This document shows, piece by piece, positions 34,219-43,237 of a stretch of DNA of 64,000 nt. Every line of letters starts with the position of its first letter. Position 1 is the first letter of the stretch. A program made the translations under genes and the position numbers. The notes under the pieces were generated by a model that ran no database searches, was not told the DNA's origin, and worked only from the letters and a program-made list of their open reading frames with translations. This DNA comes from JAJTHB01 sp033763775 (GTDB taxonomy: Bacteria; Pseudomonadota; Alphaproteobacteria; Rickettsiales; SXRF01): NCBI GenBank assembly GCA_033763775.1, contig JANRJW010000003.1, forward strand, positions 62,001-126,000, in the 5' to 3' direction.

Positions 34219-34772
34219 TTAGGGCTGGCCACCAGCGTGACGTTAATAGCAATTTCCTTGCTCACCCATTCGGCTTTGGCATCAGATTTCAGGCCGATAT
34301 CATGCGCGAGGCGGTCGAGCGTGAGCGTGAAACTGGTTTTAACCGGCGGGCTAGCGAGATTGCTCAAGGCAAAATCAAACGCGACCGGAACGGACTTGCC
34401 ACGAATGGTGAGCTGACCCTTGGCGCTGTAGCTACCATCTACTTTTTTGCTGATGGATTCGCTGGCAAACGTCGCCTGCGGGTGGTTTTTCACATCAAAC
34501 CAATCGGCGGTGGGCAGCGTGCCATCATACATCGCGTCGCCGGTTTTCGCGCTGGCGGTGTCGATCGTCACTTTTACACTGCTGGCCGCAAGGTTTGCAT
34601 CATCAAACTGGATGGCGGCGTCCCATGTGCCAAAGCTGCCCTTGAAAGGCTTGCCGGCATGGGTGCCGGAAAATTCGATGGAGCTTGCGGCTTTATCCAC
34701 CACATACTCGGCGGCAAAAGCGGAGGTGAAGGATGCAAAAAATACCGCAAGTGAAATAACAATTTTTTTCAT
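34215..34772 (-). CDS. YceI family periplasmic protein (first copy)
   Basis: A 185-residue protein with a cleavable signal peptide (MKKIVISLAVFFASFTSAFA). The rest is the lipocalin-like YceI barrel: DKAASSIEFSGTHAGKPFKGSF, VTIDTASAKTGDAMYDGTL, DWFDVKNHPQATF, GQLTIRGKSVPV. YceI proteins bind isoprenoids such as ubiquinone in the periplasm. ATGA overlaps on both sides join it to cytochrome b561 upstream and pirin downstream. Confidence 0.93.
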   Translation of the reverse strand: MKKIVISLAVFFASFTSAFAAEYVVDKAASSIEFSGTHAGKPFKGSFGTWDAAIQFDDANLAASSVKVTIDTASAKTGDAMYDGTLPTADWFDVKNHPQATFASESISKKVDGSYSAKGQLTIRGKSVPVAFDFALSNLASPPVKTSFTLTLDRLAHDIGLKSDAKAEWVSKEIAINVTLVASPK

Positions 34773-35329
34773 AGTTTCTCCTTTAATTTCCCAATGCCCA
34801 TGCGCGGCAGCAGGTTTTCTTTTTCCACCAACGCATGTTTGATCACCGCTGCGATATGCATCGCGATCAGCGCGATGAAACTATAGGCCAGCAGCGCGTG
34901 GGTTTCTTCAGCCAATTCTTCAATTGCCTCATTCGCGGCAATACCGGGAATATGCGGCCATTCAAACCAGCCAAAGACAATCGTTGGAAGCCCGTAGGGG
35001 CTGGCGGAAACCATCACCCACCCAGCAATCGGCAGCGCCAGCATCCAGCCATAAAACGCCCAGTGGCCAGCCTTAGCCGCTTTTTTCTCCAGTGGTTTCA
35101 TCGAGTCCGGCAGTGGCGGCTGTTTGGTTGCCAGTTTAAGCGAGAGCCTGAGGAATGCTGCCATCAGCAGCAACACGCCAAGCGATTTGTGCCATTGGAA
35201 CATCTGGAACTTGAGGCTCTGATCCAGCTCCAGATGCACCATAGCAAGACCACTGCCCAGCATGGCGAAAAACGCCACCGCCATCACCCAGTGCAGGGTG
35301 ATGGCAAGGCCGTGATAGCGGCGCGGCAT
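34769..35329 (-). CDS. Cytochrome b561
   Basis: A 186-residue, four-helix inner-membrane dihaem cytochrome. RYHGLAITLHWVMAVAFFAMLGSGLAM supplies the first haem histidine, FQMFQWHKSLGVLLL the second, with further histidines in the GHWAFYGWMLALP and HALLAYSFIALIAMHIAAVIKHAL segments. It probably passes electrons between ubiquinol and a periplasmic partner, plausibly the YceI proteins encoded on both sides. In E. coli, b561-type yceJ also sits beside yceI. Confidence 0.93.
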   Translation of the reverse strand: MPRRYHGLAITLHWVMAVAFFAMLGSGLAMVHLELDQSLKFQMFQWHKSLGVLLLMAAFLRLSLKLATKQPPLPDSMKPLEKKAAKAGHWAFYGWMLALPIAGWVMVSASPYGLPTIVFGWFEWPHIPGIAANEAIEELAEETHALLAYSFIALIAMHIAAVIKHALVEKENLLPRMGIGKLKEKL

Positions 35330-35331
35330 GG

Positions 35332-35952
35332 TTAGGCGGCCTTGTGGAATTCCACCTCGATCAGCACTTCCACCTCGTCGCCGATATTCGGCACATAGGT
35401 GCCAAAGCCCCAGTCCGAACGTTTGAGTTTGGTGGTGGCGGAAAAGCCAAGGCCGGGCACATCAGCAAAGGGCTTTTTGAGGTAAGCACCGTTGAATTTC
35501 ACATCCAGCACCAGTGGCTTGGTCACGCCGAGCATGGTCAGGTTGCCATGCACCTTACCCGTGTTCTCGCCGGTTTTTTCCACTTTGGTGGATTCGAATT
35601 TAATCTCGGGAAACTTGCCGGCATTGAACCACTCTGCATCACTCGCCAGTTTTTTATCAAAATCCTTCTCGGCGGCGTTTGGATAGTCGGTGCGGATTGA
35701 GGTGGGATCAACCGTGGCGACCAGCTTGCTTTTGGTAGGATCCTTAGCATCAAACTCCAGCGTCGCATCCATTTTAGCAAAACGCGCCGTGTAGTTGGAA
35801 AGGCCAAGGTGGCTGACTTTCCATGTCACGCTGGCGTGGCTTTTATCCAGCTCATATTTGCCAGACGGCATCTCGACCAGCGGCGTCATTTGTGCGTAAG
35901 CAGCTACTGGTGCTAATGCCATCATAGCTGCGGTCATAAGTGATTTTATCAT
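35332..35952 (-). CDS. YceI family periplasmic protein (second copy)
   Basis: 206 residues with signal peptide (MIKSLMTAAMMALAPVAAYA). Barrel motifs: YELDKSHASVTWKVSHLGLSNYTARF, TSIRTDYP, WFNAGKFPEIKFEST, GNLTMLGVTKPLVLDVKFNGAY, GFSATTKLKRSDWG. It is closer to E. coli YceI than the first copy, which lacks the KRSDWG ending. Two bases separate it from the b561 gene. Two different YceI proteins may give two ligand specificities. Confidence 0.95.
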   Translation of the reverse strand: MIKSLMTAAMMALAPVAAYAQMTPLVEMPSGKYELDKSHASVTWKVSHLGLSNYTARFAKMDATLEFDAKDPTKSKLVATVDPTSIRTDYPNAAEKDFDKKLASDAEWFNAGKFPEIKFESTKVEKTGENTGKVHGNLTMLGVTKPLVLDVKFNGAYLKKPFADVPGLGFSATTKLKRSDWGFGTYVPNIGDEVEVLIEVEFHKAA

Positions 35953-35967
35953 CGTATTTCTCCCTGT

Positions 35968-36681
35968 TTAATGTTGATTTACACCTGGCACATCAATCAC
36001 CAGAATTTCGCTATCCGTGATAGCACGAATGGTGATCGAAGTGCTACCAGTAACTTCCGCGCCATCGCCCTGCTTGATAACGGTGCCATCAATCTCCAGC
36101 TCACCTTTTGAAGCAAGAATATAGGCCTGATGCTTGAGCGACTGGGTGATGACAGTGCCAGACTTGAGGTTACCGCCATAGATGGCGCTGTCGGTGTGAA
36201 TATAGAGCGCGCCACTTTCTTTATGCTCACTCCTGCCAGAGGCCAGCACCGCAAGCTGGCTGCCCACCGGCTCTTTGGGAAATTGCCTTGCTTCCCAGCG
36301 CGGCGCTACGTTTTGCTGGTTTGGCTCAATCCATATCTGGTAAAGCCGCGTATCAACCGGCTCAAGATTCATTTCCGAATGCGCCACACCAGTGCCGGCA
36401 CTCATCACCTGCACATCGCCCGCCTCCGTGCGCCCGATATTGCCCATGCTATCTTTATGGGTGATTGCGCCTTCGCGCACATAGGTGATGATCTCCATAT
36501 TATCATGCGGGTGGGTGCCAAAGCCGCGGCCAGCCGCAACCTTATCGTCATTAATCACCAGCAGGTCGCCAAAACCACGCCGCTTGGGGTTGTAATACAT
36601 AGCAAAGCTGAAATGATGGCGAGCGTCCAGCCAGCCATGGTTTGCGTGACCAAGGGTCTCGTAGGGATAAACGGTAATCAT
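35968..36681 (-). CDS. Pirin family protein (YhhW-like)
   Basis: 237 residues, single-cupin-active pirin. HANHGWLDARHHFSFAMYYNPKRRGFGDLLVINDD and GRGFGTHPHDNMEIITYVREGAITHKDSMGN hold the metal histidines; GTGVAHSEMN follows, and LYQIWIEPNQQNVAPRWE is typical of YhhW-type quercetin dioxygenases. First gene of the mirrored redox cluster, 15 bases upstream of the second YceI gene. Confidence 0.94.
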   Translation of the reverse strand: MITVYPYETLGHANHGWLDARHHFSFAMYYNPKRRGFGDLLVINDDKVAAGRGFGTHPHDNMEIITYVREGAITHKDSMGNIGRTEAGDVQVMSAGTGVAHSEMNLEPVDTRLYQIWIEPNQQNVAPRWEARQFPKEPVGSQLAVLASGRSEHKESGALYIHTDSAIYGGNLKSGTVITQSLKHQAYILASKGELEIDGTVIKQGDGAEVTGSTSITIRAITDSEILVIDVPGVNQH

Positions 36682-36736
36682 AGAAAGTCTCTAGCAGCCG
36701 GGATGTTAATCGGCGCAATACACTATCTAAGGCGTT

Positions 36737-37390
36737 TTAGCGCCGCTTCAAGCCCTCAACAACCAGCTGGATTTCGTTGCGGCGGTTCCATGGAAAGGTG
36801 AATGGATCGTCATAATAAGCGATCACCGGCTCGCCCGCCACTTTCAGCCCACGCGCCTCCACCCACTGCTTCAGCTTGGCTGTCTCAGCAGCAACGGCAC
36901 TGTCGTTCGTGAAACCGGAAAACATCACCACGGCCTTTTTCACAGCTTTAGTTTGAAAGAAACGAATGCGATCATCCTTGGCTTTTGGCAGTGTCTTGAG
37001 AGTATATTGCGACGGCATCATGAACTGTACCAGCCACGTCTCGCCGTCCTTCGCCTGCGTGACCGGCGAAGTCATGGCGATGGTGGTTTTTACCTGCGTC
37101 ACTGGCGAGGTCATCGCCACCTTGGCAGCAGGTTCGTTTTTGCCAAAAATATAGGCGGCTAAAATGCGAAAGCCATCACTCACCGCCTCGCCGCGATCCC
37201 CCTGTGTGCGCACCTCAGCCATCAGCGCCGGCGCATACTCACGAATTTCAAACGCGCCATCACGCTCAGAAACTTTATAATTTGGTGTTTCATAGCCACG
37301 GTAAGTGCCCGGTGCGTGCTCAGTGCTGCTACAGGCACTCAGCAATGTCAGCATCCCCATCATCACCCCCGAAATTACCAAACGATTCAT
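36737..37390 (-). CDS. SOUL haem-binding family lipoprotein
   Basis: 217 residues with lipobox LLSAC (Cys20). The SOUL/HBP fold is indicated by YETPNYKVSERDGAFEIREYAP, the repeated VAMTSPVTQ / IAMTSPVTQ segment, FMMPSQYTLKTLPKAKDDRI, and the ending AYYDDPFTFPWNRRNEI. Such proteins bind haem or tetrapyrrole; the lipid anchor would hold it at the envelope. ATGA overlap with the upstream membrane-protein gene, which itself overlaps ratA. Confidence 0.88.
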   Translation of the reverse strand: MNRLVISGVMMGMLTLLSACSSTEHAPGTYRGYETPNYKVSERDGAFEIREYAPALMAEVRTQGDRGEAVSDGFRILAAYIFGKNEPAAKVAMTSPVTQVKTTIAMTSPVTQAKDGETWLVQFMMPSQYTLKTLPKAKDDRIRFFQTKAVKKAVVMFSGFTNDSAVAAETAKLKQWVEARGLKVAGEPVIAYYDDPFTFPWNRRNEIQLVVEGLKRR

Positions 37391-37824
37391 AGGCCACCTC
37401 CATCATCCAGCTCTTCCATAATCTGATGACGCCAGCGCTGAACCAGCCACACCGATTGCACGATGTTAATCCCCTGACAGCACAGCGCAAGCAATATAAA
37501 TGATAACGTCAGCGGATGAGACTGCATAAACCAGAAATAGAGAGCGCCGAGAATGCACAGCCAGTCCGCCGCAATTTCGCGCAGGTAATAAAGCCCCCAC
37601 TGGCGCACGAACCAGCGCCGCGTCGATGGCGACAGCGCATAACGATAGTCTGGCTCGTGCTTACCAAACATTACATCCAGCAGATGACGATCCATGATGC
37701 AGGTGAGCTGGCGCAGTGAAATAATGTGTGGCCGCCCGCCCATAATGTCGCGCCAGCAGTAAATATAGGATGCCAGCGAGAGTGCCGAAACCAGCAGCAG
37801 CACCAGCAGCAGAAGTGCGCTCAT
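37387..37824 (-). CDS. Hypothetical membrane protein (145 residues)
   Basis: Not recognised. It has an N-terminal helix (about 2-22), a soluble stretch rich in His, Arg and Tyr (about 25-80), and two hydrophobic helices near 82-120, ending QRWRHQIMEELDDGGG. It overlaps ratA upstream by four bases and the SOUL lipoprotein downstream by four, so it is expressed with envelope and respiratory-chain accessory genes. Confidence 0.7.
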   Translation of the reverse strand: MSALLLLVLLLVSALSLASYIYCWRDIMGGRPHIISLRQLTCIMDRHLLDVMFGKHEPDYRYALSPSTRRWFVRQWGLYYLREIAADWLCILGALYFWFMQSHPLTLSFILLALCCQGINIVQSVWLVQRWRHQIMEELDDGGGL

Positions 37825-38261
37825 CGCTTCGCTCCATACAGCGCATCAGCGCGGGTGCTGAACGCAGCGACCATCTTGGCAGTGGCGCGGCTGAATAACG
37901 CGCCGATCAATGTTTCCAGCAGCCGGCTGCGAAACTCAAACTCAAGCGAAAAATCAATCTGCGTACCGCCTTCAGCTTTCGGCGTAAAACGCCAGTGATT
38001 GCTGAGTTTTTTAAACGGCCCGCGCACCAGCGACACATCAATCGCGCTGTGCGGCGTCAGCGTCACGCGCGAAACATAGCTCTCGGAGATATTCGCAAAG
38101 CTGATCATCAGCTCACCGAGAAACTGACCTTCGCCGCGCTCGAGTATGCGCGCCGCACGGCACCACGGAATAAATTCAGGATAGCGCTCCACATCCGATA
38201 CCAGCGCAAAAAGCTGCTCCGGCGTGTAGGGCGAATGCTGTGTCTCGCGGTGAGAATGCAT
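37821..38261 (-). CDS. ratA: RatA/COQ10-type START-domain protein
   Basis: 146 residues of SRPBCC (START-like) fold: YTPEQLFALVSDVERYPEFIPWCRAARIL is the signature, followed by SYVSRVTLTP and FSLEFEFRSRLLETLIGALF. In alphaproteobacteria and mitochondria this family (COQ10) binds ubiquinone and supports respiration; in E. coli RatA was described as a ribosome-association inhibitor. The ubiquinone role suits the b561/YceI context. Six bases downstream of lipA. Confidence 0.92.
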   Translation of the reverse strand: MHSHRETQHSPYTPEQLFALVSDVERYPEFIPWCRAARILERGEGQFLGELMISFANISESYVSRVTLTPHSAIDVSLVRGPFKKLSNHWRFTPKAEGGTQIDFSLEFEFRSRLLETLIGALFSRATAKMVAAFSTRADALYGAKR

Positions 38262-38267
38262 CGGCCG

Positions 38268-39203
38268 TCAGGAAGCTGTGCTTTCAGCGGCCAGCCGCGC
38301 ATCGCGCGCTTTTTTCATCTCGGCGAAGTCTTCGCCAGCATGATAGCTGGAACGAGTCAGCGGCGAGCTTGCCACCATCAGGAAACCCTTAGCCTTGGCT
38401 TGGCGCTTGTAATATTCAAACTCATCCGGCGTGACAAACCGATCCACCGGCGCATGCGCTGGCGTGGGCTGCAGATATTGGCCAATGGTCATGAAGTCCA
38501 CATCTGCGGCGCGCAAATCATCCATCACCTGCAGCACCTCGTCTTTTTCCTCACCGAGGCCAACCATGATGCCGGACTTGGTGAAAATCGATGGATCAAT
38601 TTCCTTCACTCTTTTGAGCAGATGCAGTGAGTTGAAATAGCGCGCACCCGGGCGAATGGTTTTATAAAGACGCGGCACCGTTTCGATATTGTGGTTATAC
38701 ACATCCGGCTTCGCCGCAACGACGATGGGGATGCCATGCTCCTTGCGCAGAAAATCAGGGGTTAGAATTTCAATCGTGGTGGCGGGAGCGCGCCTTCTCA
38801 GCGCGGCAATACACTCAGCAAAATGTGCCGCGCCGCCATCCGCGAGGTCATCACGATCCACCGACGTAATCACCACATGTTTGAGAGCAAGTTTGGCGAC
38901 TGCTTCGGCAAGATTTTCCGGCTCGTGCGGGTTCAGCGCGCCGGGCACGCCGGTTTTTACATTACAAAACGCACACGCACGCGTACAGGTATCGCCCATG
39001 ATCATCACGGTGGCGTGCTTCTGGCTCCAGCACTCGCCAATATTCGGGCAGGCCGCCTCTTCACACACCGTGTTGAGCTTTAGTTTGTGAATCACATCAC
39101 GCGTGGCCTGATATTCGCGGGAAGTGGGCGCTTTCACGCGTATCCAATCCGGTTTAGGCACGCGCTTATCGTTTTTTTCCAGTAAGTTGTGGAGTTCCGC
39201 CAT
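38268..39203 (-). CDS. lipA: Lipoyl synthase
   Basis: Radical-SAM enzyme inserting two sulfurs into octanoyl-protein to form lipoyl groups. Auxiliary cluster cysteines CEEAACPNIGEC, radical-SAM motif CTRACAFC, and the family segments VITSVDRDDLADGGAAHFA and VGLGEEKDEV are all present, as is the RSSYHAGED end serine. 311 residues, normal length. It starts the ratA-proximal operon; the 125-base gap to rpoZ must hold two divergent promoters. Confidence 0.97.
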   Translation of the reverse strand: MAELHNLLEKNDKRVPKPDWIRVKAPTSREYQATRDVIHKLKLNTVCEEAACPNIGECWSQKHATVMIMGDTCTRACAFCNVKTGVPGALNPHEPENLAEAVAKLALKHVVITSVDRDDLADGGAAHFAECIAALRRRAPATTIEILTPDFLRKEHGIPIVVAAKPDVYNHNIETVPRLYKTIRPGARYFNSLHLLKRVKEIDPSIFTKSGIMVGLGEEKDEVLQVMDDLRAADVDFMTIGQYLQPTPAHAPVDRFVTPDEFEYYKRQAKAKGFLMVASSPLTRSSYHAGEDFAEMKKARDARLAAESTAS

Positions 39204-39328
39204 GGTGGGGCCTTACAAATCAGGGGTGACGTTGCGAGAAGCGAGAGTATACAAGGCACTTTTTACTTGTCACGAGCAAAAAAACACACTAAAAGCCAGC
39301 CTCCCCAACTTATCTGGAGTTTGCGTTC

Positions 39329-39733
39329 ATGGCACGCGTCACCGTCGAAGACTGCATTTTAAACGTTCCCAACCGCTTTGAGCTGGTGCTTCTGGCCGCT
39401 CAGCGCGCCAAGCAGATTACTTCCGGTGGCCCTCTGACCATTGATCGCGATAACGATAAGGACGGCGTTGTGTCCTTGCGCGAAATTGCTGACAAAACCG
39501 TGAGCCTCGAAGGCCTCGAAGAAACGCTTATTCAGAGCTTCTTCAAAAAACCTGTGGCAGATATTGCCGATAAAAAACTCCTCACCAAAGGCGAAGAAAT
39601 TTCTTCAGAAATTGAAGAAGCTTTCAAGGATGCCGCGCAGAACATCACGGTGAAAACCGAGGGCGCGGAAGAAGATGTTGAAATGCCGGAAGGCATGTCG
39701 TTTGGTGACGACAACGTCGATAGCGACGATTAG
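39329..39733 (+). CDS. rpoZ: RNA polymerase omega subunit
   Basis: 134 residues. MARVTVEDCILNVPNRFELVLLAAQRAKQI is the omega signature; VSLREIADKTVSLEGLEE follows and the tail is very acidic (EGAEEDVEMPEG...DSDD), common in alphaproteobacteria. GGAG lies nine bases before the ATG. No spoT/relA gene follows, unlike many relatives; the next gene converges on it. Confidence 0.96.
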   Translation: MARVTVEDCILNVPNRFELVLLAAQRAKQITSGGPLTIDRDNDKDGVVSLREIADKTVSLEGLEETLIQSFFKKPVADIADKKLLTKGEEISSEIEEAFKDAAQNITVKTEGAEEDVEMPEGMSFGDDNVDSDD

Positions 39734-39753
39734 CCAGGCAGCGCCCTAACGCG

Positions 39754-40335
39754 CTACTTAGTTACTTTTGCCACGTTGTTTTGACTGAATTGATTAAGCT
39801 TTTCAGTTATTGCACTGTTTTTACTGTTAGTATTGATATTTCCGATGGGTAAAGAAGCTTTTGCCACAAGCTTTTCTATGTTTAGAGAAGTTTCGTCTGC
39901 AGTGATTTGTGCTGTTGCAGCCAATGCAGTGGCAGCGATCGCAGCAATATCGTGCTGATGATTGATATTTGTTAAAGAAGCATCAATGCCATCAAGCTGC
40001 AGGATGTTAACAGCTGCCTCTGCCGGTAGATTAACACCTGCAAGACTGACTATTTCAGGAACATCACTCGATTTTGTATCAAATTTTGTATCCACCGGCA
40101 CAGCAGCCAGTTGCGCAAGCGACAAATCAGAAACTTTCACAACTTCGGCGACCCCTGTCGATTTAATGGTTGAAAGCGGAAGTTTCTCAATCGCCTCACG
40201 GCTCACGGCCGCTGGAATCGTATCGGTATAATCAACACTGGCGGGTGCACTGATTATCAGCTCCGCGTAAGATGGCGCTGAAAAGCTCAGTAAAGCGATA
40301 AATACAATAGGCTGTATCTTATTAATATTTCTCAT
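39754..40335 (-). CDS. Hypothetical exported protein (193 residues)
   Basis: Not recognised. A clear signal peptide (MRNINKIQPIVFIALLSFSAPSYA) precedes a low-complexity, Ala/Ser/Thr/Val-rich mature part without cysteine, suggesting a secreted or periplasmic protein of simple repeat-like helices (IAAIAATALAATAQITADE). AT-richer than its neighbours. It stands alone between rpoZ and kdpD. The 170 bases between its start and kdpD are AT-rich and hold no gene I can see. Confidence 0.65.
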   Translation of the reverse strand: MRNINKIQPIVFIALLSFSAPSYAELIISAPASVDYTDTIPAAVSREAIEKLPLSTIKSTGVAEVVKVSDLSLAQLAAVPVDTKFDTKSSDVPEIVSLAGVNLPAEAAVNILQLDGIDASLTNINHQHDIAAIAATALAATAQITADETSLNIEKLVAKASLPIGNINTNSKNSAITEKLNQFSQNNVAKVTK

Positions 40336-40505
40336 AAAACCGCCCCTAACAAGGGATTATGCAGCCACCCAATTAACTATTTAGAGGTGATTTGCGTATG
40401 CTTATACTAAAATATATATCAAATTTTAGTTAATTTATGATTAATTTTAGCACGCTGATTATGAATATTTGGTTACAGTTTGTGGCTGATAAGAGTCTAT
40501 CCGTG

Positions 40506-43220
40506 CTAATCCTGCCTGTCATCGCCATCATTAACAGACTTAATCGGCAGCGTGAAAGTAAAGACGGCGCCGCCTTCCTGCGCGTTCTGCGCCCAGATTT
40601 TACCGCCATGTGCCACGATAATGCCGCGGCAAATAGCGAGCCCCAGCCCGCCAGCTTTGTTGTCACGATGATTGCCGATATAAAACTTATCAAAAATACG
40701 CTCTTCCTGACCTTTAGGCACACCCGGCCCATTGTCGGACACCATCACGCGGATATCCGGCTTATCCATCTGCGCAGAAATGGTGATGGTCGAACCAGTG
40801 GGAGTGTATTCAGCGGCATTTTCAAACAGATTAATCAGCACCTGTTCGATCAGCAAACCATCCATGCGAAGCAGTGGCAGGCCATGCTCAATATCGGTCA
40901 CCACGCGGTGGGTTTTGAGCTTGCTCTCCACTCGCATAAGTGCCGAACCGATCAGCTCCTCAATGAAATAAAGCTCCTTATTGAGTTTCACCGCGCCAGA
41001 CTCAAGGCTGGAAACATCAAGCAGGTTGGTCACCATTTTGGCAAGACGAGCACCTTCCTCGTGAATGGAACGCAGCAGCTCTCTGCGATATTCCTGCGTG
41101 ATAGTCTCATATTCAATCAGCAACGTGCTGGCCGCGCCAGTAATGGCCGCCAGCGGCGTGCGCAGATCATGCGATACGGAGGACAGCAGAATATTACGCA
41201 GCTTTTCGCTTTCGGCTTCCACCAGCGTTTTTTCCACCATTTCCGCCGCGCCCGCGCGCTCCAGCGCCGATGCTGTAATGGAAGCAAACGCCTCCAGCAG
41301 ATCCACCACATCAGCACTGAATGAGGTTTTATCTTCATCATGCGGCACCACTCCCATGACTCCCACCACGCCATTGGAACCCACCAGCGGTACATAAAGC
41401 GCCTTAGCGCTGGGGAGCGTATCCGTACCAAGGCCAGCGTTCTGCTTATGAGTGTAACTCCAGGCGGCAACGCTTTCCTCGCGCACCGGATCAAGCCCCT
41501 CATCCTCCGCTTCCATCTGCGCCACTACCGTCTGTAATATGCCTTTTTCATTGGGTATCCAGATATACACGTCGCCATCCACCATTTCGGCAATGTGCTG
41601 CGAAGCAATCTGTGCCAGCTGCACCTTGCCGCGATTTGCTGATAGTTCGCGGCTCATGGCATAAAGCGTGGCGATATTTTTTTCGCGCCGTCTGGCATTG
41701 AGCGCCTGAAGTCTCAGCCTTGCTGTCTGCGTGCCGATCACCAGCCCGGTGACAAGCGTCACAAAAAACGTCACCAGATGGCGCTCGCCGGAGATTTTCA
41801 GCGAATAGTAAGGTTCCATGAAAAAGAAATTAAATCCCAGCGTCGAAAGAATCGTGGCAAGGATGGACGGACCACGCCCAAAGCGCAGCGCCACGGCCAC
41901 AATGCCAATCAGATACAGCAGAACCAGATTGACGGGATCCACCACATTGCGCAGCGGAAACAGCAATAACGTGAAACACATCGCCATCAGCGGTGCAGCA
42001 AGATAGGCCTGCCATGACGCCTGCATCCACCACCATGCATTGCTGTAGGAACGCCGATCTTCCTTATCGCCGGTAATGACATACACATCAATCTCGCCGC
42101 TGCGGCGCATGATGTCGTCGGCAAGCGTGCCGGTTAATATCTCCTGCCAGCGTGGGCGCGGTTTTTTGCCCACAATAATTTTGGTCATATTGTTGGCACG
42201 AGCATAAGTGATAATTTCTTCCGCCGCCTGCGCGCCTTTGACCACCTCAGTATCCGCGCCCATACGCACCGCCAGCCGCAAGGTGCGATCCAGCTGCTCC
42301 TGACCTTCCTTGCTGAGCATGTGGTGGCGGTCATTTTCAACATAAATCGCTGTCCACGGCGCCTTCAGCCCGCTCGCCATGCGCTTGGCAGCACGCACCA
42401 GCTTGCCCGAGAGCGCATCCGGCCCGATACAGACCAAAATGCGATCCGCGCCGCTCCATGCCTTCGTCATGCCGCCTTGCGACTTATAGTCGTCCATCTG
42501 CGCATCCACGCGCTCGGCAGTGCGACGCAGCGCCAGCTCGCGCAGCGCAATCAGATTGCTCTTTTTGAAAAAGTTCTGCGCGGCTCGTTTTTTGGCTTCC
42601 GGCGCAATATAGACCTTGCCCTCTTTCAGGCGCTTGAGCAGATCCTCGGTGGGAATATCAACCAGCGAGATTTCATCCGCCTTGTCAAACACCGCGTCCG
42701 GCACGGTTTCCTTCACCCAGATGCCGGTGATACGCGCCACCACATCATTCAAGCTTTCGAGATGCTGCACATTGATGGTGGTGTAGACGTCAATCCCCGC
42801 ATCGAGCAGCTCATCCACATCGTTCCAGCGCTTGGGATGGCGCGAGCCGGGTGCATTGTTATGCGCCAGCTCATCCAGCAATATCAGCTTGGGCTTGCGC
42901 GCCAGCGCCGCATCAATATCAAACTCTTTGATGAGTGTGCCGCGATATTGCACTTCACGGCTGGGCAGAATCGGCAGCCCTTCGAGAAGCTTTTTGGTGT
43001 CTTCGCGGCCATGTGTTTCTACCAGCCCGACCACAGCATCAATGCCCTCGGCCAGCGCCTGCTTACCCGCCGAGAGCATGGCGTAGGTTTTACCAACTCC
43101 GGCGCATGCACCAAAAAAAATCTTAAGCCGCCCGCGTGTGCTTTGTTCTTCGGTTGCTTTTTCTTCCGCCGTAATTCGGCTTAAGAGCTCATCCGGATCT
43201 GGGCGTGTTTCATCGTTCAT
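40506..43220 (-). CDS. kdpD: Osmosensitive K+ channel histidine kinase KdpD
   Basis: 904 residues with the full KdpD layout: N-terminal KdpD domain with Walker A FFGACAGVGKTYAML and LLDELAHNNAPGSRHPKRW; a universal-stress-like domain; four membrane helices (about 400-500); a GAF-like region; the phospho-acceptor SHDLRTPLAAITG; and HATPase boxes (NLFENAAEYTP, DNGPGVP, GGLGLAICRGI). It senses low K+ and turgor and normally phosphorylates KdpE. It follows kdpC by 17 bases, but no kdpE follows: the next gene is an exported protein. The regulator must be elsewhere or have been replaced. Confidence 0.96.
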   Translation of the reverse strand: MNDETRPDPDELLSRITAEEKATEEQSTRGRLKIFFGACAGVGKTYAMLSAGKQALAEGIDAVVGLVETHGREDTKKLLEGLPILPSREVQYRGTLIKEFDIDAALARKPKLILLDELAHNNAPGSRHPKRWNDVDELLDAGIDVYTTINVQHLESLNDVVARITGIWVKETVPDAVFDKADEISLVDIPTEDLLKRLKEGKVYIAPEAKKRAAQNFFKKSNLIALRELALRRTAERVDAQMDDYKSQGGMTKAWSGADRILVCIGPDALSGKLVRAAKRMASGLKAPWTAIYVENDRHHMLSKEGQEQLDRTLRLAVRMGADTEVVKGAQAAEEIITYARANNMTKIIVGKKPRPRWQEILTGTLADDIMRRSGEIDVYVITGDKEDRRSYSNAWWWMQASWQAYLAAPLMAMCFTLLLFPLRNVVDPVNLVLLYLIGIVAVALRFGRGPSILATILSTLGFNFFFMEPYYSLKISGERHLVTFFVTLVTGLVIGTQTARLRLQALNARRREKNIATLYAMSRELSANRGKVQLAQIASQHIAEMVDGDVYIWIPNEKGILQTVVAQMEAEDEGLDPVREESVAAWSYTHKQNAGLGTDTLPSAKALYVPLVGSNGVVGVMGVVPHDEDKTSFSADVVDLLEAFASITASALERAGAAEMVEKTLVEAESEKLRNILLSSVSHDLRTPLAAITGAASTLLIEYETITQEYRRELLRSIHEEGARLAKMVTNLLDVSSLESGAVKLNKELYFIEELIGSALMRVESKLKTHRVVTDIEHGLPLLRMDGLLIEQVLINLFENAAEYTPTGSTITISAQMDKPDIRVMVSDNGPGVPKGQEERIFDKFYIGNHRDNKAGGLGLAICRGIIVAHGGKIWAQNAQEGGAVFTFTLPIKSVNDGDDRQD

Positions 43221-43237
43221 GGCGCTAGACTAACCAA

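Noticed and set aside
40437..41324. 295-codon plus-strand frame opposite kdpD
   Set aside because: Shadow of the kdpD HATPase region; no ribosome site or family features.
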